A stretch of DNA of 64,000 nucleotides from positions 4,030,001 through 4,094,000 of the forward strand of contig JANTQA010000060.1 in assembly GCA_027625915.1 (NCBI GenBank). Direction: 5' to 3'. The notes under the pieces were generated by a model. That model worked only from the letters and a program-made list of their open reading frames with translations, had not been told where the DNA came from and did not search any database. Source of the stretch: Anaeramoeba flamelloides. Lineage: Eukaryota > Metamonada > Anaeramoebidae. A program made the position numbers and the translations under genes. Below are positions 21,718 through 33,611 of this stretch, piece after piece (within the stretch, counting starts at the first letter, position 1; each line of letters starts with the position of its first letter).

Positions 21718-22202
21718 GTGAAAAAACTACCATACATGAAAAAAATCCAGTACAAGATTTTTAATTGTGAATATTAGTGAAATTGTTGTGAAATTTCAAA
21801 AATTTAAAATCAAATCCTTTTATTTAAGAATCAAACTTTTAAAATAATAACTCACCGACTTATTAAAATGATGTTTAATGAAATTTCACTTGTTCAAAAA
21901 GATCTTAGATCAATCAAAAAACGAGTTTGGAAAATTATCATTTTCCAAACTCTAGCAAACTTCTAAAAAACTTGATTGTTTTTCAAAATAAGTTTATCTA
22001 CTTTGGTTATCAAACAATTAAATCGGTATTATATAGACACGTCACTTTAATGAACTTTACCTAGGTTTATTATAGAGTTTGTAAAAAATTTAGTTATAAA
22101 TTGGATTTGATTTTAAATTTTTGAAATTTCACAACAATTTCCCCAATGTCCACAATTAAAAATCTTGTTCTGGATTTTTTTCATGTACGGTAGTTTTTTC
22201 AC
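21718..22202. mobile_element. Long-TIR element (about 100-bp arms)
   Basis: The arms begin GTGAAAAAACTACC and continue for about 100 bases with few mismatches (CATGAAAAAAATCCAG, TTTTTAATTGTG, AAATTTAAAATCAAATCC). The right arm is the complement of the left. A degenerate relative of the interior lies at 57230-57610, and the TIR element at 61415-61875 shares part of the arm. The reading frames over it (21527-21721, 22165-22377) are accidental. Confidence 0.82.
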
Positions 22203-23814
22203 TACTATACATTTAAAATTATTTTTGATAACTTTAAAAACAATTTGTTTTTACAAGTTTGGATTTGCAGATCGCTCAAAATTCTCTGATTTTGTGAAAA
22301 ATACTCAGAAATCCCAAATCAATATAAGAGATCTATTTCAATTTTTTAAAATTCTTGAAGCGAAAAGTATTTATTGAACGTGATTGGTGAGTTTGTAATA
22401 ATATATAAGAAAAGTCCAATAAAGTTTTATCTGTGATTAAAATTCAAAAATCAACCGACAAATTCGTATGTCATAATATATGGAAGAAAGGTATCTTTTG
22501 AATATTTTGTTTTGATGAATATAAATACAAAAAATTGGTTAAAATATAATTTGATTGATTTTATTTTAAGAGAAATCAACTTCCTATTTTTCTTGAAAGG
22601 AAAAATAAATAAAAAGTATTTTTAAACTTAAAAGAAAGAGTAAAAAGCATAAATTTTTCAGTCAATTAAAAATCAAAGTTTTCAAGTCATTAATACATAG
22701 GGATAAGAACTGTTTTTTAGCAACTCCAAATAACTTTTTAATGGAAATTTTACCCTTTAAGTCTTCAAAAGTCTTTTGGGTAAAGATATATAGAAGGTAT
22801 TTCAATATTATTGGTACATTTTTTTTTTTTTACATTTTATAAAAAATCATCTTTGTTAGTGGATCTATTTTTAATTTAGTAATATCAAAATAAGTTATAT
22901 ATTAATTCTGATTGAATTAATACCTATAGTTTCAAGTTCAAAATACATTCTTTAAAATAATTTCAAAAAATGAAAAAAAATATTGACACTTTTTCTGAGA
23001 AAATGAGGTATCGAAATTTTCTATAAAAATCTAACAATATGGAAAGGACACCAAATTATTTTTTATAGAATAAAATACACTTATAAGTTTTCCATTTTAT
23101 ATTAAAAGTTATTTCAGAATTAAACCTCTTCCGAAAATATTTTTTTGTCAAAATTAAAAAAATCAACTAGTCAATTTTCACCCTTAAAAAAATCATATAA
23201 AATCAAGATGAGAAAATTTCAATATCTTTTATATATGTAATAATAACATATATCAAATAAATTGAATTGTTATTAAGAAGTAATAAATGTTTTTTTAATA
23301 ATTTTGAATATTTAAATAGTTTATTGAGGATTTGGTTGAATAACGATAATTTAAAATAAATTTGCCCCGCTTTTTTTTTTTGGAAATAGCTTATATAAAT
23401 TTATATATTATGAAAGAAAAGAAAAATGGAGAGAGAGAGAGGGGGGGGATAAAATAAAGAGATGAGATAAAAAATGAAAGAAAAAGGGAGAAAAATAAAG
23501 ATATTCCAGACAATAAAGATATATTAGTAAGGTACATGATTTTAAAATCGATCATAATTTGGGAGATCAAATAATAATAAATCTCTCGAAGATCCATAAA
23601 AATTATCATTATTAGCAAAATACATTATAAAGATACTATTTTTTTTTCTTTCTTGTTTGATTTATTTTTTCTTTATTTTGATTTGTTTTGATGTATTTTT
23701 TCTAATCATTTCTATATCTTTCATATTTATAACATCTCCAATAAGAAATGATCGAAATTTTCTCTAAGATTTTTTGGTTTTTTTTTTATTTTCAAAAACA
23801 AAACAGGTCAAATT

Positions 23815-23848
<34 letters not shown>

Positions 23849-23857
23849 TATATTGTT
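22203..23857. other. Gene-free AT-rich stretch with simple repeats
   Basis: I see no gene. A purine-rich patch at 23427-23510 (GAGAGAGAGAGGGGGGGG, then GA/AAAG-rich) gives an accidental minus-strand frame. A (TA)n run lies at 23814-23841. Nothing else stands out. Confidence 0.5.
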
Positions 23858-24100
23858 GTTATTGTTGTTGAAGAAGTGTAAATTACACTCTAGTATCCCT
23901 TAGACTAAAATTTATAAATCTAAATTTAAGAGTGACATCATAGATTTCTAGATTATTTTTTAATAAAAATAGTTTCAGACTATCTTGATTTAAAATAAAT
24001 TCATAAGATTTATTTCTTTTAATTTGTTTTGAAATATTAATCTATCTTTTTCATAGATGTGAAATTCCCATAAAAAATGATCAATATTTTCTATACTTTC
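23858..24100 (-). mobile_element. LINE 3'-end fragment, minus orientation
   Basis: GAAGAAGTGTAAATTACACT followed by CTAGTATCCCTTA and, at 24035-24060, AATATTAATCTATCTTTTTC match the reverse complement of the 3' end of the LINE at 269-1062. It carries only the 3'-UTR and a trace of the zinc-binding tail, so it is strongly 5'-truncated. Confidence 0.7.
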
Positions 24101-24289
24101 CTTTTGTTCATATTTTAAATATAAAAGTCAAAATTTTTTTGAATTTTGATTGATTACATAGTAATATCTATTTAAGCAGTTAGTAAAGGATCTGAATTTT
24201 AGAATTGTTGAACTTTACGGATAACTCAAATATTTTTGAGTTTTAAATAAATAATTTTGATTTTTAATTATAGTAAAATAATTTTGTGG

Positions 24290-24745
24290 AGTTTCGTCAA
24301 GTGCCGTCAAGTGCATAGGTTTTCTTGAGGTTTTCTGTACTTTTTTATTAAGTGTTCTAGGTTTTTTTGAGTTTTCTATTTTATTTCTGAAGTGTTCGAG
24401 GTTTTTTTTTACTTTTTGAAATAAACAGAAAATTTATTAAAATTTTTGGTTTATTTCAAAAAGCAAAAAAAACCTAATGAAAATCTATTGATTTTCTAAA
24501 TAAACAGAAACTCAAAAAAACCTAACGAAAATCTATTGATTTTCAAAAAAAAAAAAACTAAAACTCAATAAAACCTGACTTCACTTTTTTTTTAATTTAA
24601 AAGAATAGAGTAAAATCAAAGATTTTCGTCAATTCTTTTGAATTTTGGAAAACCTAGCGAAAAGTGTCTTGGTTTTTTTTAATTTTTGATATAAACCGAA
24701 AATTTCACAAATTTTCTTTTTATTTCTCAAATTAAAAAAAACCTA
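24290..24745. repeat. Foldback cluster of AGGTTTT-ended palindromes
   Basis: Several palindromes lie end to end. Their arms start AGGTTTT and end AAAACCT: AGGTTTTTTTTTACTTTTTG pairs with CAAAAAGCAAAAAAAACCT, and others carry TTCTTGAG or a TTTTGGAAAACCTA arm. GTGCCGTCAAGTGC marks the left border. The same unit types recur at 44700-45395, which suggests small elements that insert into one another. Confidence 0.7.
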
Positions 24746-25134
24746 ACTACACTTCCAACTTTTGGAATCCAGCAATTCATTGAATGTGTACTTATATATT
24801 TCATTTTTTAATTCTTTTAATTCTTTTGAATACCAGTTGATTTTATTATTTATTCTTTGATTAAATTTTATTAATTTTTCTCAATATGGAAGAGATAAAT
24901 TTCCTAATTTATTTTTTTAATTTAAATTTCAATTTATTTACCGAAATTGTCAAAATATTTAAATTTTCTTTGATTAATTTATTTGTACTTTTCATTTTCA
25001 GTTTCTATTAGGTTTCCAATTAACAATCATATTGGAATATTTTTCTAAAAGAGTTGAGAATTTTTACTCAAAAATTTCTGCAAGAAATTTTGATCTCCTC
25101 TTGTTACGGATTAATATACTGATAAATTCAAATA

Positions 25135-25350
25135 AATTTTGATAAATTTTTAGTTCAATTTCCGTTTTTATAAATCTTCGAACTGTTTCTTATCAAAAAT
25201 ACCCTGACAAAGAATATTTTGAACAACAACTAATTTTACAGAGTTTTTTAACACTTGACTTCATAAAATACTTTATTTAAAAGTTGATCATAAAATTTTC
25301 AAAAAGGAAAATTAAGTAAAAATTTCCAAAAATAAATTGTATTTTATTAA
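25135..25350. repeat. Repeat shared with 7.09-7.32 kb
   Basis: TAAATTTTTAGTTCAATTTCC through AACTGTTTCTTATCAAA, AACAACTAATTTTACAGAGTT and AAGTAAAAATTTCCAAA matches 7095-7310 in the same orientation. Its ends are not defined. Confidence 0.65.
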
Positions 25351-25896
25351 TATAAACCCCGTTCTAAAAATTTGGACATCACAGAAACACCCAAAATGAA
25401 AAATAGACAAAAAAAAAACTCAATTTATTATATTTTTCGAAACCTAATATAAAACCACATTTAAGTTACTTAGTATTAATGTTTTCATATGTAATTATTT
25501 ATATACAAATAAATGAAAAAAATATAAAACTCAAAAAAGAAAATTAGTGTGTCAAAAATAATTATACTAGCATATTAAAAAAATGTATTGGTAAATTTGT
25601 TGAAATTTCACCAACAATTTTTGATCGATCAAATGATAAGATACCAGCGACCAATTTTATGTTATTTTCTATTTAACAAACTCAACACTAACCTTCTATC
25701 AACCATTGAAAAAAATTTTCAGATCTAACGAAACAGATTAACGTAACTGTAAAAAAAAAAATGAAAACAAAACAAAAAAGACAAAAAAAGAAATTGTTTG
25801 TAAAATCAAAATTCTTTCCAATTTGAATTAAAAGTGCATTAATGATGTTCTTTCCACTGTTTAAACTGTTTCCAAATTTTTGGAATCTAGTTTATA
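25351..25896. mobile_element. Tc1/mariner-like TIR element, decayed
   Basis: TIRs TATAAACCCCGTTCTAAAAA/TTTGGACA and, inverted at the right end, TATAAACTAGATTCCAAAAA/TTTGGAAACAG. A copy in the opposite orientation is nested at 6747-7115. On the minus strand, TTTTTACAG followed by a short open stretch (...LVRSENFFNG) looks like a decayed transposase exon, but it is too short to assign. Confidence 0.62.
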
Positions 25897-26929
25897 TAAA
25901 ATGTTTATCAATTTTTACATCTTTTGGATAGTGGAATTTTTTCAAATTTTACTTTGAAATAAAGCATTTAGTTGATTTAAATAGAATGAAAGATGTAAAA
26001 TTAGTTGGGTATTCAGAAAAGTCTTTGTCAAGAACTGCCTTAAAAGTAGAGTTCAAAAAAAAGACAAAAATGGAAATTGAACACAAAATTATTTTCAATT
26101 TTGATCTTCTTAATTATTATTTTGGCTGTTGTATCGTTTTGTTTTTATAATTTTTGATTGCTGTACTGTTGGACTTAATATTGGTATTTGGGTAATAGCG
26201 GCGAATTACTGTTAATTTTTAAATAAAAAGATCAAATATTTTCATTTATCTTTCAAAAAATAATCACATTCCCAATAATGAAAACAAATAATCAAAGCAC
26301 TTCAATTCTAAGAGAAAATTAATATTTTATACTGATTTATGGAATTAAAAAATTGAAATTTATATAGGTTTTTTCAGTTTTAGCAGTATTTTGTTCCATT
26401 TATTTTACAACAAATGGTATTTATTTTGCTTCTTATTAACACAATTTTAAATCATTTTCTATGAGAACCACAAACAGCAACTTATTTTTTTGAAAACCAG
26501 ATTCTGAAGAAAAATCAGCAAAATAAAAAGCCAAAATTGTTTCCTTTTAATTATCCAATACCTGTATTAAATTTGTTTGTTAGTATGGTAAGTCCCTTTG
26601 TGGTGACAGCTGTAGATATACAACTGAGTTTCTTGTTTCCATTGGTTAGTTTGTTGTTGAAGAATTTTGTTGTTAAGGATGTTTACAGTTTGTTCAACAA
26701 CCTTTTTTGACTTTTACAGTATGTTAAAATAATCTGTGTTGGGTTTTTAATCTGTGTTTTTGAAAATTATTTGTATTGTTTTTGTAAATAATTGTTGTTT
26801 GTAGTTTTTTTTTAAAGAGTGTTTTTTTGTTTTTAATTGTGGTTTTTGAAATTTATTTGATTATTCCCTTAAAAATATAGTTTTGTAAAACTGAACTTTA
26901 AATCAAACACTATTTACAATAGTACTTTA
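25897..26929. other. Gene-free stretch
   Basis: No gene and no clear element boundaries. Base composition is slightly less extreme than the surroundings around 26580-26720 (GGTAAGTCCCTTTGTGGTGA), but no frame extends there. Confidence 0.4.
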
Positions 26930-27162
26930 TACCAAATCATTGTTCCAAAATCTTCCAACTTCAGTCACCCTATTTTTGAACAAACCCAATCAAATTTTTA
27001 CAAGCTTGTCAACAAAACCTACAATCACCAAATCCTTCAAATGGATCTAATAAAAAAAAAACAAAAAAATTAGACAAAGATTTTTCTGAAAAACTCTTTT
27101 ATTGGATCTTTTAAATTTTTCAAGTTTTTATGAAATAGATATGATTTAATAATTTCACTTTA

Positions 27163-28186
27163 CAGTTGTGGATTAAAAGTGAAGCAGATATTAAAAGTTC
27201 ATCATAGTTTTTCATTGTGAACATTAATAGAATCACAGAAATCATTGAAACCTGAAAATGAAAACTAAAATCATTCCAAAGAAGAAACCAATTACTTTAA
27301 ATCATAATCCATTAGATTTTACCCAACCAAACCCAAAAAAAAATCGATTTAAATCAACTTTCTTATCGAAATTATTGTTGTGGTTTTAAAGATCGTAAAA
27401 ATAATCCATTTTTTGAACTAATTTTTAATATTACACTACGAACCATAAAACACTAAAAATGGAAAACTGATCAAATACCTTCTATTAATACGATTAAAAA
27501 AACTAAATGAAAAAATAAAAATAAATAAAGTTTCAATTTAACTTTTTCTTGAAAACATTTTTTGCCAAAATCATTAAATTCACACTGGAAATTATGTATA
27601 TTTTTAGATACACTTTCTTGTTTTAACTCATTTATTAAAACAAATTCTAAATTATGGGAATTTTCTTTTCACAAAAGACACTAATTTGGTCTTCAAATGT
27701 TTTTTTTTAATTTATAAATGGTAAAATTAAAAAAAAGTTTAACTATAAAGATAAACTCTCTGGAAAAGCATTTTAATTTAATATATTAACTTATTCTTTG
27801 ATTTTAAACTTTTCTCAACCCCATTTTTTCAAAACAAAATAAAAAAAGTGCACAGTAATTTCAAAAAATAATTTTGATATTCAAAAGTTGAGATTGTTTT
27901 TATTCTAAAAAAATTTATCCCAGTGGTTAATTGAATTAAGTTATGAACTTAGATTTCAAAAAATATTAATCAGGAAAAAATAGTGCTTAATTTTATTCAG
28001 GACATATTTAGATCAATCAAAGAAAAACTCCATACCAAAAGAAAGTATTAAAAAAACTGTTATTCAGATGAGCCCTTCATTTGGTCTTTATTAAAATATT
28101 GTTTTAATTATTAATCAATCTTACCTTGGGTTTTCTATTAATTTTCCTGATTAAAAAAAACCTGTTTTACTTTTAATCCACAACAG
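27163..28186. mobile_element. TIR element CAGTTGTGGATTAAAAGTGA
   Basis: Left end CAGTTGTGGATTAAAAGTGA; the right end complement reads CTGTTGTGGATTAAAAGTAA. The homology continues inwards (CATTAATAGAA, ACCTGAAAATGAAAA). A TA lies at 27161-27162. A shorter relative is at 47934-48365. No transposase frame. Confidence 0.75.
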
Positions 28187-29377
28187 TTATTTTCAATTTT
28201 TACTTGAGCAATTAGCCTAAAAATCAACTCTTGGAATTGGTGCTATTATTTATTTATCTTGTTATTGTTTAAATTTTGTGATATACATTGGACGAACCAA
28301 GAATACTTGATGTAACAATATTCCAAATAGAAACTAAAGTTAATCAGCTGAAATTTAATCCCAAAAAAATCTACAAGATAAATGGTCAAAGTATTTGAAA
28401 ATATATTTTGAGTAATAATGAGAGCGAATTAGATCTCTAAAAATATCTATTCTCATTGACTAATGAAGATCTTTATGTTTTCTTTCAATTAGAATAAAAA
28501 AATATTTTGATGGATCTTTTAAAAAAAAGATATAATCTTGATGAATGTAAATTATTATGAACAAACTATGCTTCTTTTTAAAAAATAAACACACTCTTGA
28601 AAATTTTAAATCTCATTAACAATTAAAAACAAAAAACACTACTCAACAATTTTCAAAACAACAATTAAAAACCAAAAAATTCCAAAACAACAATAAAAAG
28701 TTTGATTAAAAATATTTAAAGAAGTCAGCAAGGATTATTTAACAAACTGTATACTTTCAAATCAAAAAATATATACGATAGATCATGTTATCAAAGTATT
28801 TTTTCTACAGCCTTCAAGACCAATCTCCTCAGAATTGAAATCTAATTCAACCAAATTTTTACAAATCAACACTAAAATTCATAACAAACAAATCTTTCAG
28901 TTTGATCATTTAGATACCAACAAAAAGGATTAAAAAAAACATAACTTTTCTGAAAAACATTTTTATTGATATCTAAATTAACAAAAGTGAAGTCTTGAAT
29001 TTTTCAAAGTTTTTTGAAATTGAAATGATACTCAAATTTCAAAGAATTTTCCAATTTTCCTTGAGTCAATAGTCTTCAATCCATGTTTTGTAATTAACTG
29101 ACTTTATTTATTTATTTCCTTCTTATTTTTTGGCTCTATTGGATGAGATAAGAATCCTCAGTGAAGCAATATTTCATTTTGAATCAAAAGTTAATTAGTC
29201 AATATTTTATCTGATTAAAATTCTACAAGAACATTCTCAATTACCAAATTATTTAAAAATCAATCATTTTTCAGCCATTTACATAATGAGAGAGAAATTA
29301 GATCTTTAAAAACGATCAACACTCATGAGTTATATCAAGATCTTTCAATTTTACATTCAATTATAAGATTAGATATA

Positions 29378-29548
29378 CAGCCGTTCCATTCGACTTGTGA
29401 AGCTTTTTCTTTCCTTTAAGCAAACCTGAAATTTTAGATTTCCTTTAAAGACCTTTTAAAGACCTTTTAAAGATGCTTTAAAGACCTTTAATATGATCCT
29501 TAAAGCATGTTTAAAGGGTACTCATTCACAAGTCGAATGGAATGGCTG
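29378..29548. mobile_element. 171-bp TA-flanked MITE with internal tandem repeats
   Basis: Ends CAGCCGTTCCATTCGACTTG/TGA and TCACAAGTCGAATGGAATGG/CTG are near-perfect inverted repeats, with TA outside (29376-29377, 29549-29550). The centre is built of repeated CTTTTAAAGACC and CTTTAAAG words. A lone end-like fragment (GGAACGGCTGTA) occurs at 34874-34885. Confidence 0.85.
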
Positions 29549-29760
29549 TAAATTGGAAAACTTTGATTAAAAATTTCAATTATTACTTGGAGATTGAAAG
29601 TATTATTAACAAGACAGACTTCCTTTTTAACAATAAACACACTGTTGAAAAGTTTTCATTTCTACAACAATTAAAAACACAAAACACTTTATATTTAAAA
29701 ATTAGGAAAAACAAAAGTTAAAAATACAAAATTTGGAAAATGACAGTTAAGAACTACGTT

Positions 29761-30459
29761 CCCACGATTGGGGGGGGTTGATTAATTATATTATTTCACT
29801 TTAGCTTCTCAAAAAAAATTTTCGCATATAAGAAATTGGACAAACAATTAAAAAAAACATTTTTTGTCATCTTTACTTTTTAATGAAGACTATTTTTCTT
29901 TGTTTTTCAATGAAAAGGAAAATTAAAAATAACAAAAAAATAATTGCAAAAAATGGCTTTTGGGGATTTTCAAGTGCATTTCAAATTTGAGAACATTTCA
30001 AACTTGTAAAAGTAAATTTAAAAAATATGTAGAACAGCCCAAGAAAATAGTGTGAGTTCTGAAAGTTGAAATGGAAATTCTAAAATATTAAAATCAAAAT
30101 TTATGAGGATCTAACAAGTAACTATTGTGAAAATTTCACATTTTTTCTTAAAGAAATTCTCCTTGGACAAATATTACTTGGATTGCATAACTTATTCAAG
30201 GGCGATTTTAACGATTATCTCACTGTTTTCACCTAAAAACATAGTCCTTAAAGTCTGAAAAACAAAATTTATAAAAGTTAACACGCGTTATTGAAAGAAC
30301 TCGAGTACAAAAAAATTCCACAATACCAATTTTTAGCTCTAGGTAAATTGTAAAACCCAGAGGAATTTTTAATCGCCAAAGGAGTTCGAAGATCGACAAC
30401 CAGAAGTTATGTAAATAATAATTTTCTATTTTTAATACATTAAAAAAATATTTGATTTT
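29761..30459. other. Gene-free stretch
   Basis: No gene. One isolated G run (GATTGGGGGGGGTTG near 29768) interrupts AT-rich sequence. No repeats were matched elsewhere. Confidence 0.4.
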
Positions 30460-31300
30460 TTTAAAATTTTTTTATTATTGAAGAAGTGTAAATTACACTC
30501 CAGATGTCCTTTTACAAAAATTTCCTTTCAGAAATTTTTGCGTAAAATCATAGATTTCAGGATTATTATTTAATGAAATTAGTTTCAAACTGTTTGATTA
30601 GAAATTAATTCATTAAGATATTTTTTTAATTTTAATTTGTTATGAAATATTAATCTATCTTTTTCATAGGTAGGATAGACCCATAAAAAATGATCAATAT
30701 TTTCAATAATTTCTTGTTTTAATAAAGAGATCTAAATATTTGAACAACTATAGATCAAATGAAATAGGTTACTTTATTAAGTTATTTAGAACTTTATGGA
30801 TGGTTTGAATCAATAAAGTGCTAAGATTTTTGGAATTAGATTTGGTTTTTCAAAATTGAGTTGCTTTTTTTTGTTTTGTTTGCTTTTTTTTTTTTTGAGT
30901 TGCTTTTTTTAATTTTTGAAAGTTTTCAAAATCTTGTTTTCGCAAAATCCCAGTACAAGATACCGACTCGACAGCAAAAACCCAGTCCAGGTAACGGCTC
31001 GACAGATTGTACGAAAAGTCCAATTCAGTTCACTTTGGTTGGCTCCAGATCGCATTCGTTGAATTCAGTTCTCTTCAGTTGCATAAGTCCAGCTCAATTC
31101 GTTTTAGATCTGATCATTAACAAGTTTGGTTAGGTTAGTCATAAACAAGTCCACCAATTCTGATAATTATTTTTTATTCCTTGAATCTCTCCCCCAATAA
31201 CTAAAAAACAAAAAGTGGAGGAACGCAAACAACTTAAATTGGAAAAGTTGGAAAAGGTAAAAAGATAAAAAATAAAAATATTTTTATTTTGATTAAAACT
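30460..31300 (-). mobile_element. LINE 3'-end copy, inverted relative to 269-1062
   Basis: From the poly(T) side it reads GAAGAAGTGTAAATTACACT, CATAGATTTC, ATTAATCTATCTTTTTCATA and GATCAATATTTTC. It then enters the GC-richer segment at 30950-31170 (CAGCAAAAACCCAGTCCAGG, GGTTGGCTCCAGATCGCATT), which matches 400-600 on the opposite strand. It keeps the full 0.8 kb of the family seen here. ORFs on either strand are short and not conserved between copies. Confidence 0.78.
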
Positions 31301-31546
31301 AAAATCCAAAATTGCAAATAAGATTGATTTAGTTTCCATATTTTTAAAGTTTCAAGATCCTCTTTTTAATCAGTACAGAATTATTTACTCAAACACTAAC
31401 AATAAATCACCAATTACATTCAGTGCTGATTATTCAATAAGTTATTGTATTGTGTGATTGTTTTGTTTAGTTTTTTACTGTTTTTTGAATGATTAGAATT
31501 GATTGGGAATTGGAATTGTAAAGTGAATAATCATTCAAAAATATTA

Positions 31547-31743
31547 CAGTCAGTTTCACTTTTAAGGCAGAAACTTTCAACGAAATTTAAGGCACAAAAA
31601 AAATCTCAAATTAAGGCACAAAATTCAAATTCTAGTAAAATAAATTGTAAAAAAAAAAAATTTCCAAAATTGTGCCTTAATTTGAGATTTTTTTGTGCCT
31701 TAAATTTCGTTGAAAGTTTGTGCCTTAAAAGTGAAACTGACTG
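31547..31743. mobile_element. Hairpin MITE family CAGTCAG, copy 2
   Basis: A 197 bp foldback starting CAGTCAGTTTCACTTTTAAG and ending with its complement, with TA at 31545-31546 and 31744-31745. The ORF that crosses it (31499-31828) is an artefact of the arms. Confidence 0.93.
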
Positions 31744-32109
31744 TAATCAACAACCAAGTTTAACGTTAATTGAGAAATATGAACATAATTCTGGTAAATA
31801 TTCGAATTATGTAACATTAAAAGTATGAGATTGAATTTGTTTATTGTCAAATACAGTCAGTCTGAAGATATTTTTGCTGATTGACATTTTAACCTATTTT
31901 TAAAAAATAAAGTTGAAAACAATTCGTCACTGAAAAAAATAACTCTTGGTAGATCTCAATTACATTAATAAATAATTTTAGTTTTGCTTTAAATTCGTAA
32001 TATTTTTGTGAACTAAATGAAGTGGAAATTTTCGGTTTAAAAGCTTAAGATTCGAGTTTTATTGCTTTAATCTTGATTACAAAAATTAAATATCTTGTTA
32101 CAAAATCAG

Positions 32110-32478
32110 ATTACAAATTTACCGATTTTTCAAAATTTAAAATTGAAAATTGAGACTAAACTTACTTTTGAAGAAGAAAAGTCCATGAAGTGCCAAAGTA
32201 CAGTTATTTTGAACCATATTTATACAATATTTTCTAAATTATTTAATCATTTCTTTTATAAGAGCTTTCAAAATTCATCATTTTTTCAAATGATGAGTTT
32301 TCACTCAAATTTGGATTCAATAGTAAGAATTATGTTAAGGAGTTCCTCAGATACCTATGAAAATCATATATTGGCAACTGCTTTGAAGATTAGAGAAGAA
32401 ACCTACCTTTTGCTTGAAAAACTTGTAAAAACATTTCAATTCAATTTTAATAACCAAAACAAACAATTTTACAACTAA
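32110..32478 (+). CDS. Possible coding exon, unknown protein
   Basis: An open frame of mixed composition (…LFNHFFYKSF…IVRIMLRSSSDTYENHILATALKIREETYLLLEKLVKTF…) reads like the helical C-terminus of a real protein, unlike the Phe/Lys-only frames nearby. The first in-frame ATG is at 32185. Alternatively the CAG at 32107-32109 may be an acceptor and this may be a last exon whose 5' part I cannot find. No family is recognised. It lies outside all repeats I could match. Confidence 0.35.
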   Translation: MTNLPIFQNLKLKIETKLTFEEEKSMKCQSTVILNHIYTIFSKLFNHFFYKSFQNSSFFQMMSFHSNLDSIVRIMLRSSSDTYENHILATALKIREETYLLLEKLVKTFQFNFNNQNKQFYN

Positions 32479-33296
32479 ACATATTTGTAAATTATTTATA
32501 AATACATTTTAAACCCTTCTTTTCAAATCAAATACTTCTTCTCAATTTCTTTGAAAATCTATTTAAATCTCTTTATCTTATTATTATTAAAAATACATTG
32601 AGACAAACGCTGTAAAGTCTTGAATTTGGGTATTTAGGAAAGCATTCTCTTTGATGTCATCGCAATCAAGGTATAACAATCTATTTTTTTTATTTTTTTT
32701 AGACTCAATCAATCTTTCAAATAAAAATAAATAGAAAAACTGTTAATTGTCAATTGTAATTGTTTATATTGTCTTTTCCTTCTTATTTCTAATTCAAAAG
32801 ATTAGATTATTGTATAAATAATTTTATAATACTTTTGCTGTTTGGTTGATTTGATTGCTCTTTTATTCATTCATAATTTAATTATTTGAGATCTTTATAG
32901 ATTATTTTCAATTGTGCTTATTGGTTGAAATATTAAAGGTTTGAGAAACTACTTCTTTATTGTTTTTAATTTCAATTTCATATTAAAAATCAAAATTATA
33001 GATCTTTGAAAATTCATTTTAATATTTTTAAATTCTTCTCTTTAAGTTCTAACTTAATATCAAATAGTGATGTAAACTACTCTTTTTTAAATATTTCAAT
33101 ATTTGTTTTAACTAATTCGCTCTCTTTTTAACTTTCTCTCTTTTTATAAAAAATTAAAATTTAAAAATAAAAAATAGATCAATATTAATTTTATTTAATC
33201 TTTTTTTTTTTTTTTTTGATTATAAAATAAATTAGAATATCCTAAAATAATTATCAAAAAAATAAGGATTTTAAAATTTTATATTCTTTTTTCTTT
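32479..33296. other. Gene-free AT-rich stretch
   Basis: Long T-rich and A-rich runs without a usable frame on either strand, and no repeat matches found. Confidence 0.4.
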
Positions 33297-33590
33297 TGGA
33301 CCTATTATATGGTTCCCGGTTCATTTCTAAGTTTTTGATCAAAAAGAATCCTCTGTAATGTATCTTCTGTGGGCTGAGTGGATCATCTTCATTTGAGAAC
33401 TTTTGAATCGTTTAATATTTTTTTTCTGATCTTTGGATCAAAAGAGAAGGAGTTCATGTCGGAAAAACGAACAATTCTCATCTGGAATGACCTTAATTCT
33501 AGTAATGGAACTCCAGGTATTTAGACTACAAGGATCTTTGATCAAATTTAGACCTGGGGGGGTCGCGCGCGTATACGGGAACATGAATAA
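33297..33590. other. GC-richer, palindrome-bearing island (possible ncRNA or gene relic)
   Basis: In three 60-base rows here 20 to 27 bases are G or C, well above the flanks, including a GGGGGGGTCGCGCGCG string at 33556-33571. It holds short palindromes (TTTTTGATCAAAAA at 33332, CCAGGT...ACCTGG at 33513/33552) and an A-box-like GGGCTGAGTGG at 33371. The plus strand has a short frame ending ILIWNDLNSSNGTP before a GTATTT, reminiscent of the end of an FHA domain. The minus strand has a 48-codon ATG frame starting at 33584. It does not match tRNA, U1, U2, U4, U5 or U6 as I know them. Confidence 0.35.
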
Positions 33591-33611
33591 ATAAAAATCC
33601 TCCTCATTTGC

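Larger units (their letters stand above)
26930..29760. repeat. Local imperfect tandem duplication
   Basis: 26940-27120 resembles 28790-28980 (CAAATTTTTACAA, AAATCTTTCA/AAATCCTTCA, TTTCTGAAAAAC motifs in order). 28200-28620 resembles 29040-29690 (AATGAGAG..GAATTAGATCT, GAAGATCTTT, AATAAACACACT.TTGAAAA). The TIR element at 27163-28186 lies in the first unit only. No gene is visible. Confidence 0.55.

Noticed and set aside
31499-31828. 109-codon ORF
   Set aside because: It runs through both arms of a CAGTCAG hairpin MITE, so the peptide is an artefact.
33371-33381. A-box-like GGGCTGAGTGG as part of a tRNA
   Set aside because: No B-box (GGTTCGA-type) lies at the right distance downstream and no cloverleaf can be drawn.
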